From: DASUFI01 sp036274635
GTDB taxonomy: Bacteria; Planctomycetota; B15-G4
Direction of reading: 5' to 3'
Assembly: GCA_036274635.1 (NCBI GenBank)
Contig: DASUFI010000331.1
Location: 1-11,952 of the forward strand
Length of the DNA stretch: 11,952 nt
Under the pieces are notes generated by a model, which had not been told where the DNA came from, did no database searches, and saw only the letters and a program-made list of their open reading frames with translations. Made by a program: the position numbers and the translations under genes. The number at the start of each line of letters is the position of its first letter. Position 1 is the stretch's first letter. This document shows, in pieces, positions 7,194 through 11,952 of the stretch.

Positions 7194-8603
7194 TCAGGGC
7201 GTCATCGCGCGCTGCATCAGGCCGAAGTCGACGAGGTCGACGTCACCGTCCTGGTCGATGTCCGCCACCGCGGCCGGCGAGTCCGGGGTCACCGAGCCTG
7301 CGCCCGGGCCCTGGAACCAGCCGCTGAGGTGGATGACGAACCAGTCGATCGCATCGACGTCGTTGTCCTTCTCTGCATCGAACTCCAGCCGACCGAGCGA
7401 CATGACGAAGGCCAGGACCTTGGCCTGGTCTTCGGCCGACAGCCCTGGGCTGAAGGCGCCTCGAGAGTGCGCGCCCTCGCCATCGTGCGCCGCGATCGCC
7501 TTCGCGATGTTCTCCTCGGCCGTACCGTCCACGGCGCTGCCGTCGTGCAGCAGGCCGAACTGGGCGCGGGCCGCCATGCCCCACAGGGACGACGTCCGCA
7601 TGAGCTTTTCGGTGCCCATGCCCTGGACGATGTTGTCGCCCAGCGTGCCCATGTCGTGCAGCAGGAAGTCCGAGTACGGGTGGATGACCTTGTTGCTCAG
7701 CGCGGCCTCCGGCTGTGCCGTCGTGGTGTACGTCGCCACGTGGCAGTCGGCGCAGCCGATCTGGTTGAACAGGGTCGCGCCCGTCATGCCCGACTTCGGC
7801 GTCTGCGGCGGCGCCGCAAGGAAACGCTGGAAGTCGTCCATGCGCTCGATGCGCGTGAAGCCCTCGGCGTCCGGCTGGTCTTCCGGATCGGGGACGAGGT
7901 CGTACTGCTGCAGCAGCGCCTGGTTGCCGTTCGGAGCGTTCTCCGTGCCGACCAGGGCGTTGGTGAGGCCCATCTCGTTGAGCGATGCGTCGCCCGAGAA
8001 GGAGAGCATCGTCGCGACCTGAGCCTTCCAGCCGAACCGGCCCACGTGCGTGGGGCCCTGCGGGTCCTCGAGCAGCGTGACCTCGTGGGCCACGCCGTGG
8101 ACGAAACCGCTCGGCGGGTTCTGCGCCAGGTTCCTCAGCACGTCGTCCGAGATCGCCTGCACGAGGCCGGCGCCGAAGGCCGACGGGGTCGTGCGGTGCG
8201 TGGTCACGTCCGCCTCGGGCGGGATGACCTCCTGGACTGCCGGATCGATCGCCGAGGCCTGGAGCAGCGAGCCTCCGAGGTCCGCCAGCGGATCGAACGG
8301 CGTGCTGCCCGTGGCCGCCTTGCCGAAGCGCTGCACGAAGAGCGCACTGCTTCCACCCGGCTTCGGGGTGGAGTGGCACTGCACGCAACCCGAGTCGTTG
8401 AAGCAGGGGCCGAGGCCCTCGCTGTCGATCAGGATGTGGTCGAACTCGAGGGCACCCTTCTGGAAGCGGTCCAGCTGCGAGGCGGTCAGCCCCTGAACGG
8501 GAGAGCCCATGGCGGCCTGGATGGCCACGTCGCCCGCTTGCGCGGAGGCGATGCCGGTCAGCACGAGGCTGGCGGCGACAGAGGTGATGGCTTCACGGAA
8601 CAA
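7194..8603 (-). CDS. Di-heme oxidoreductase (DHOR-like c-type cytochrome) with C-terminal dockerin-like domain
   Basis: This 469-residue protein starts at a TTG with a strong GGAGG 6 nt upstream, which gives a signal peptide (cleavage near ASAQA). Two c-type heme sites are present: C73-V-Q-C76-H77, in the family context GLGPCFNDSGCVQCH, and C284-A-D-C287-H288 in LFNQIGCADCH. Other DHOR (formerly DUF1111) landmarks are PSAFGAGLVQAI (140-151), GRFGWKAQVATM (188-199), EMGLTN (210-215), YSDFLLHDMG (310-319) and SLWGMAARAQFGLLHDGSA (339-357). Such proteins are periplasmic or extracellular di-heme electron-transfer enzymes related to cytochrome c peroxidases; the substrate is not predictable. The C-terminus adds two EF-hand-like loops, DAEKDNDVDAID (409-420) and DIDQDGDVDLVD (448-459), spaced like a type I dockerin. 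Its start overlaps the upstream beta-sandwich gene by 11 nt, so the two are expected to be co-expressed. Confidence 0.92.
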   Translation of the reverse strand: MFREAITSVAASLVLTGIASAQAGDVAIQAAMGSPVQGLTASQLDRFQKGALEFDHILIDSEGLGPCFNDSGCVQCHSTPKPGGSSALFVQRFGKAATGSTPFDPLADLGGSLLQASAIDPAVQEVIPPEADVTTHRTTPSAFGAGLVQAISDDVLRNLAQNPPSGFVHGVAHEVTLLEDPQGPTHVGRFGWKAQVATMLSFSGDASLNEMGLTNALVGTENAPNGNQALLQQYDLVPDPEDQPDAEGFTRIERMDDFQRFLAAPPQTPKSGMTGATLFNQIGCADCHVATYTTTAQPEAALSNKVIHPYSDFLLHDMGTLGDNIVQGMGTEKLMRTSSLWGMAARAQFGLLHDGSAVDGTAEENIAKAIAAHDGEGAHSRGAFSPGLSAEDQAKVLAFVMSLGRLEFDAEKDNDVDAIDWFVIHLSGWFQGPGAGSVTPDSPAAVADIDQDGDVDLVDFGLMQRAMTP

Positions 8604-9564
8604 GGGTCACCTCCACCGCGTTGCTCGCGAAGTCGATGGGCTTCATCAGGATGTACGCGTGGTCGAGGACCAGGCCCGCGGCGGACGCCGGAACGTGCGG
8701 CAGGTTGAAGCTTGCCGTGGCGTGACCGGACGCATCCAGGTTGCCGCCCGAGTTGCTCAGCAGCGGCGTGTTCGGGTTGCGGCCGGTGAAGTTCAGGTAC
8801 ACCGACGGGTTGAGCGGCAGGTGCGTCCCGCCGGCCAGCGTGATGCCCGGCACGGTGCCGGTGAACGTTCCCATCAGCAGGTACTGACGGCCCGCGTTGC
8901 CCACGCCCGCGTCGAGCGAGAAGTGCTGCGAGCCGAGGGCGGACACCGTGAGCGTGTCCTTGTCCACGAACAGGGCTGCGACCTCGATCGTGAGGCTGGT
9001 CTTGCTGCCCACGCCAGCGGGATCGACGGCCCAGAAGGGGACGCCCGTCTCGCCGGAGCGGATCACGTTGCCCATGACGTTGTCGATGGTCAGCGTGTAG
9101 GTGCCCACCTGCGTGGGCGCCGTCAGCGTGCCCGTCGCGATGACCTGCGGCGAGCCGGGCTGCGCGACCCCGGTCACGACGCTGCCCATCGGCAACGGAG
9201 CGAAGACGTTCAGGATGGTGTTCTGCGCGCCGCCGACCTGCACGAGGTTGCCGGCGACCACGGTGCCACCGTAGCCGGCCGGGTTGTTCAGGCCGAGCGG
9301 GGCCGCGAAGTTCGCCATCGGCTGGCTCGCGGGGGTGTCAGCCTGGGTGAGCGAGCCGCCGCTGAACGAAAGGTCGAAGCTGACCATCGCCAAGCCGAGG
9401 CTCGCGCCGTTGGACAGCTCGCCGACGACGGCGTAGCTGACCGGGGAGCCGGGCGTCACGACGACCTTGTTCTGACCACCACTCTGGGCGCTCAGATTCA
9501 GGTCCGTGGCCGCGGCTGCCGCCGGACACAGGCTCAGGAGGAAGAGGAGCCGGGAACTGATCAT
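8593..9564 (-). CDS. Secreted beta-sandwich (cohesin-like) protein with C-terminal module
   Basis: I chose the ATG at 9564 (323 residues) because AAAGGA lies 9 nt upstream. The ATG at 9582 (MKGLLS added) would overlap that site, but is possible. A signal peptide (MISSRLLFLLSLCPAAAAA) is followed by a Gly/Ser/Val-rich region to about 195 with alternating strand patterns (VVVTPGSPVSYAVVGEL, MVSFDLSFSGGSL, ATGTLTAPTQVGTYTLTI). This resembles the layout of cohesin-type beta-sandwiches, but I cannot confirm the fold. Residues about 200-323 form a second domain (LTVSALGSQHFSLDAGVGNA, LAGGTHLPLNPSVYLNF, LDASGHATASFNLP, FASNAVEVTLVP). It appears to be a divergent relative of the C-terminal modules of the FG-GAP and PQQ-like proteins here. 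The downstream overlapping gene carries a dockerin-like tail, which makes a cohesin-dockerin partnership worth testing. No enzymatic residues are recognised. Confidence 0.85.
   Translation of the reverse strand: MISSRLLFLLSLCPAAAAATDLNLSAQSGGQNKVVVTPGSPVSYAVVGELSNGASLGLAMVSFDLSFSGGSLTQADTPASQPMANFAAPLGLNNPAGYGGTVVAGNLVQVGGAQNTILNVFAPLPMGSVVTGVAQPGSPQVIATGTLTAPTQVGTYTLTIDNVMGNVIRSGETGVPFWAVDPAGVGSKTSLTIEVAALFVDKDTLTVSALGSQHFSLDAGVGNAGRQYLLMGTFTGTVPGITLAGGTHLPLNPSVYLNFTGRNPNTPLLSNSGGNLDASGHATASFNLPHVPASAAGLVLDHAYILMKPIDFASNAVEVTLVP
8610..8614 (-). promoter_or_regulatory. Shine-Dalgarno that decides the TTG start of the di-heme oxidoreductase
   Basis: On the minus strand GGAGG-TGACCC-TTG gives a near-ideal site with a 6-nt spacer. 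It lies inside the last codons of the upstream gene and supports the rare TTG start at 8603, since no ATG or GTG nearby would preserve the signal peptide. Confidence 0.8.
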
Positions 9565-9573
9565 CGAGAGGAG

Positions 9574-9579
9574 TCCTTT
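9574..9579 (-). promoter_or_regulatory. Shine-Dalgarno of the beta-sandwich gene
   Basis: AAAGGA on the minus strand lies 9 nt before the ATG at 9564. It falls inside the codons that would be used if translation began at 9582, so it favours the shorter start. Confidence 0.45.
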
Positions 9580-9946
9580 CATGGATGCACGAGGATGCGA
9601 TTGGGCGAACCCGGGGGAGGGACTGGCTGAGAGCTCACGTGCGCGGTCGCCTCGAGAGGGTCCGCGCGACATCGTGCGCCGGACCAGCCTCGGGGAAAGA
9701 CTGGCAAGGGGGGGCAGGCAGGTCCTCGAAGGGAGCGCACATATGCACGAGTTACGCGCGGCGAAGGCTACGCCTGCTTGTCCGTGACGTCAAGGATCGC
9801 GAGGGCAGATTTGGGCTGGCTGCCGGTTGGCGGCGGAGAATTCAGGGATTTCGTCGGTATCAGGGTGCCGCGGCGATGCACGCATGGGGCTCGGCCGCAC
9901 GCAGCTCGACAGGGTCGGTTTATGCAGGAATCCGTCGTCCGGGGCC

Positions 9947-9975
9947 TTTCCAGACGACCGGAGCTGTGGCAGACT
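9947..9975 (+). promoter_or_regulatory. Possible promoter of the second FG-GAP gene
   Basis: TTTCCA (9947-9952; 4 of 6 to TTGACA), a 17-nt spacer and CAGACT (9970-9975; 3 of 6 to TATAAT) form a weak sigma70-like arrangement about 111 nt before the ATG. The -10 part sits in TGGCAGA, the same word found upstream of the paralogous FG-GAP gene at 2532-2538, which is the main reason to report it. Confidence 0.3.
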
Positions 9976-10086
9976 CCTCCCATTCAATGAGGCGGCCCGC
10001 CCCTCGATGGGCTCCGCCGTTGGTCTTCCGGAACCCCCTCGGACTGCCTCCCGCTCTGGGATGCTTTCACATGGAGTCTCATCGCA

Positions 10087-11898
10087 ATGATGCGTAAGCC
10101 CGCCTTTTTCCTCGTCGGCGCGGGGGCCCTGCTGCTCCTGGCCGACGCCCCGCGTGCCCAAGTGGACGTGCAGTGGGTGACCTACACCAAGCAGCCGTCG
10201 AAGCTGACCGTCGCCCCTTCGGCGATCAGCGACAGCGATACGCAGGCCCAGTTCCGCACCGGTGACCTCAACCAGGACGGCTGGGACGACCTCGTCGTCA
10301 TGCGCAAGCAGCAGGCGTCGCAGATCGGCAAGCGGACAGCGATGCTGCTGATCAACGTCAACGGCGTCCTGACCGACAAGACGGCCCAGTACGCCACGGC
10401 GACGGACGTGCCGGGCGACAACGGTTTCCTGACCCCGTGCAACAACCGCGAGAGCTCCATCGTCGACGTCGACAACGACGGCTGGCTGGACGTGGTCACC
10501 TCCACGGCCATCAGCGACGGCGATCCCAAGGTCCTCAGCCACCCGCGCGTGTACATGAACCTCGGCGACGACGCCGGCGGCAACTGGCTCGGCCTCAAGT
10601 TCGAGGAAGCCCGCATCCCGCAGCTCAAGACGGTCGGTGGCCTGAGCGTCGCCCCGCGCTTCTGCGGCATGGGCGCGGCCGACCTGACCGGCGACGGCTT
10701 CGCGGACCTGTACTACGTCGACTACGACAGCACGGAGACGGGCATCTTCGAGCAGTCGTCCTGGGACCTGAACGACCGCTGCCTCGTCAACGACGGCAAC
10801 GGCTTCTTCTCGGACCAGAGCGCGAGCATGTTCACGACGAACCAGCTGCTGTCCGCGTTCGGCGCGGACGCGCAGATCATCGACTTGAACGGTGACGGTG
10901 CGAACGACGTCGTCAAGGACACCACGCTGAGCAACCCCACGGCGACCCGGGCCCTGTACAACAACCCGGCGGCCGTCGGCAACTTCACCGCGATGGGCGT
11001 CTCGGACTTCGGCAGCAACGCGCCGTACGGCATGGACGTCGGCAGCCTCAACAACGACGGCATCCCGGACGTGGCGATCGCCGATGACGGCAACGACAAG
11101 TTCCGTCTGGGCGCGAGCTACGACCTGCTGAACAAGATCGTGTGGGGCCCGCTGAAGAACTACAGCTTCGTGACGGGCAGCGACGACGGCTTCGGCCACA
11201 ACGTGCACCTCCGCGATCTCGACGGCAACGGCTGGAATGATGTGCTCATCACGGACGTGGACGGGGACCTCGTCGGCTGCAGCCGTCGCATGCACATCTA
11301 CCACAACACCGGCTCCGTCCCGGGCGACATGAACATCGTCCTCAAGGAGGAGTCGCAGCAGGCGTCGGGTGGTACCGGCGCGGGGTGGCATGGTGCCGTG
11401 GGCTTCTCGGCTGCCGACCTGAAGGGCAGCTACGACATGGGCTTCGGCGACTTCGACAAGGACGGCGACCTGGACTTCGTGTTCGCCACGTGCTCCGGCA
11501 CGAACTACTGGCAGAACGAGACGAACCCGATCCAGGAGGTGTGCCAGACCGACATGGGCTTCGCTGGCCCGGGCAACATGTCGCTGAGCGTCTGCGGTGA
11601 CGACCTCACCCAGGCGTCCAGCGTCGCGACCATGGAGCTCGAGAACGGCGTGCCGCTGCAGCCCATCTTCCTGGTGGTCTCGCTGTCGGCCAACCCCAGC
11701 CCGTTCAAGGGCGGCACTCTGGTTCCGCTGCCGATCCTGGCCATCGTGACGGGCTTCAGCACCGACGCGTCGGGCGGCTTCGCCGTGCCGATCCCCGGCG
11801 GCGCGAGCACGCCCACGCACGTGTACCTGCAGGCCATCGTCAAGGCCGGCACCGTGTACCAGTTCAGCAACGCGGTCGACGTCCTGATGGGCTTCTGA
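10087..11898 (+). CDS. Secreted FG-GAP/VCBS beta-propeller protein with C-terminal FKGGTLVP module (paralogue 2)
   Basis: This 603-residue protein starts at the first of two tandem ATGs; GGAG at 10073-10076 is 10 nt upstream. A signal peptide (MMRKPAFFLVGAGALLLLADAPRAQ) precedes seven Ca-loop repeats at about 59 (GDLNQDGWDDLV), 126 (VDVDNDGWLDVV), 198 (ADLTGDGFADLY), 265 (IDLNGDGANDVV), 318 (GSLNNDGIPDVA), 376 (RDLDGNGWNDVL) and 454 (GDFDKDGDLDFV), as in a seven-bladed propeller. A C486/C503 linker (VCQTDMGFAGPG...LSVCGDDLTQ) leads to the C-terminal module with PFKGGTLVP (539-547), TDASGGF, and QFSNAVDVLMGF at the end. It aligns end to end with the 599-residue protein starting at 2603, roughly two-thirds identical by eye, with almost no gaps. 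It appears to stand alone on its transcript. The role is inferred as a secreted or surface Ca-binding protein; the partner is unknown. Confidence 0.93.
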   Translation: MMRKPAFFLVGAGALLLLADAPRAQVDVQWVTYTKQPSKLTVAPSAISDSDTQAQFRTGDLNQDGWDDLVVMRKQQASQIGKRTAMLLINVNGVLTDKTAQYATATDVPGDNGFLTPCNNRESSIVDVDNDGWLDVVTSTAISDGDPKVLSHPRVYMNLGDDAGGNWLGLKFEEARIPQLKTVGGLSVAPRFCGMGAADLTGDGFADLYYVDYDSTETGIFEQSSWDLNDRCLVNDGNGFFSDQSASMFTTNQLLSAFGADAQIIDLNGDGANDVVKDTTLSNPTATRALYNNPAAVGNFTAMGVSDFGSNAPYGMDVGSLNNDGIPDVAIADDGNDKFRLGASYDLLNKIVWGPLKNYSFVTGSDDGFGHNVHLRDLDGNGWNDVLITDVDGDLVGCSRRMHIYHNTGSVPGDMNIVLKEESQQASGGTGAGWHGAVGFSAADLKGSYDMGFGDFDKDGDLDFVFATCSGTNYWQNETNPIQEVCQTDMGFAGPGNMSLSVCGDDLTQASSVATMELENGVPLQPIFLVVSLSANPSPFKGGTLVPLPILAIVTGFSTDASGGFAVPIPGGASTPTHVYLQAIVKAGTVYQFSNAVDVLMGF

Positions 11899-11908
11899 GC
11901 CCGGCAGG

Positions 11909-11923
11909 GCAGCTTCGAGCTGC
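11909..11923 (+). terminator. Short hairpin after the second FG-GAP gene, possible weak terminator
   Basis: GCAGCT-TCG-AGCTGC forms a 6-bp stem with a 3-nt loop 10 nt after the TGA at 11896-11898. There is no T-run after it, so it is at best a weak or Rho-aided terminator, or an mRNA 3'-end stabiliser. Confidence 0.25.
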
Positions 11924-11952
11924 GTAGAGCATCGCGCTCCCGGCGACGGACC

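Larger units (their letters stand above)
9565..10086. other. Intergenic region between divergent genes, no convincing gene
   Basis: These roughly 520 bp separate the minus-strand beta-sandwich/di-heme operon from the plus-strand FG-GAP paralogue. They are visibly less GC-rich than the flanking genes and contain G-runs and AT-containing words uncommon in the coding parts. The frames that stay open here have no plausible start site, signal peptide or domain. Promoters for both flanking units should be here. I find no tRNA-like cloverleaf, riboswitch or long inverted repeat by eye. Confidence 0.6.

Noticed and set aside
7329..9630. Plus-strand frames across the di-heme and beta-sandwich operon
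   Set aside because: Arg-rich, without recognisable motifs, and antisense to genes with clear CxxCH sites and signal peptides.
9700..9725. TGGCAAGGGGGGGCAGG as a sigma54 promoter
   Set aside because: The GG/GC spacing and the TTGC half are missing.
9585..10097. 170-codon plus-strand frame in the intergenic region
   Set aside because: No ribosome site, signal peptide or domain, and the composition is mixed. It overlaps the start of the FG-GAP gene.
10071..10097. Eight-codon ORF (MESHRNDA) overlapping the start of the second FG-GAP gene, as a possible leader peptide
   Set aside because: It has no ribosome site of its own and no attenuator-like structure. Its GGAG is better explained as the Shine-Dalgarno of the main gene.
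9790..11820. 676-codon minus-strand frame antisense to the second FG-GAP gene
   Set aside because: The product is a mirror of the FG-GAP repeats (repeated V-D-V-x patterns). The sense protein has a paralogue, signal peptide and domain structure.

Overview
The window is GC-rich DNA from a bacterium with many secreted proteins. Most genes encode extracytoplasmic repeat proteins: FG-GAP/VCBS beta-propellers, a PQQ-like propeller, a CRTAC1/ASPIC-UnbV protein paired with a TPR lipoprotein, and a di-heme oxidoreductase with a dockerin-like tail. Several carry a recurring C-terminal module with an FKGGTLVP-type core. This repertoire fits Planctomycetota, probably a marine or environmental lineage. 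That is an inference from gene content and style; there is no rRNA or other marker here.

Layout, left to right. (i) Positions 1-2458, minus strand: a PQQ-like propeller protein, a 94-residue Cys-rich secreted protein, and the start of a TolC/CzcC-type outer-membrane efflux protein that runs off the left edge. The last two look like the beginning of an RND metal-efflux operon. (ii) Positions 2459-2602: a short divergent promoter region. (iii) Positions 2603-7044, plus strand: a 599-residue FG-GAP protein, a TPR lipoprotein, and a CRTAC1-type propeller lipoprotein whose GTG start overlaps the TPR stop by 4 nt. (iv) Positions 7118-7169: a strong two-way terminator between convergent units. (v) Positions 7194-9564, minus strand: a two-gene operon with an 11-nt overlap, a secreted beta-sandwich (cohesin-like) protein followed by a di-heme c-type oxidoreductase with a dockerin-like end. 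(vi) Positions 9565-10086: a roughly 520-bp intergenic region with no convincing gene. (vii) Positions 10087-11898, plus strand: a 603-residue FG-GAP protein that is a full-length paralogue of the one in (iii).

Nearly every gene product is predicted to leave the cytoplasm. The FG-GAP paralogues, the PQQ-like protein and the beta-sandwich protein share a related C-terminal module despite different N-terminal domains, which suggests a common export, anchoring or assembly signal. I see no CRISPR array, insertion sequence, integrase, tRNA, rRNA or defence system. The parts most worth a second look are the shared C-terminal module, the cohesin-like/dockerin-cytochrome operon, and the small Cys-rich protein beside the efflux gene.
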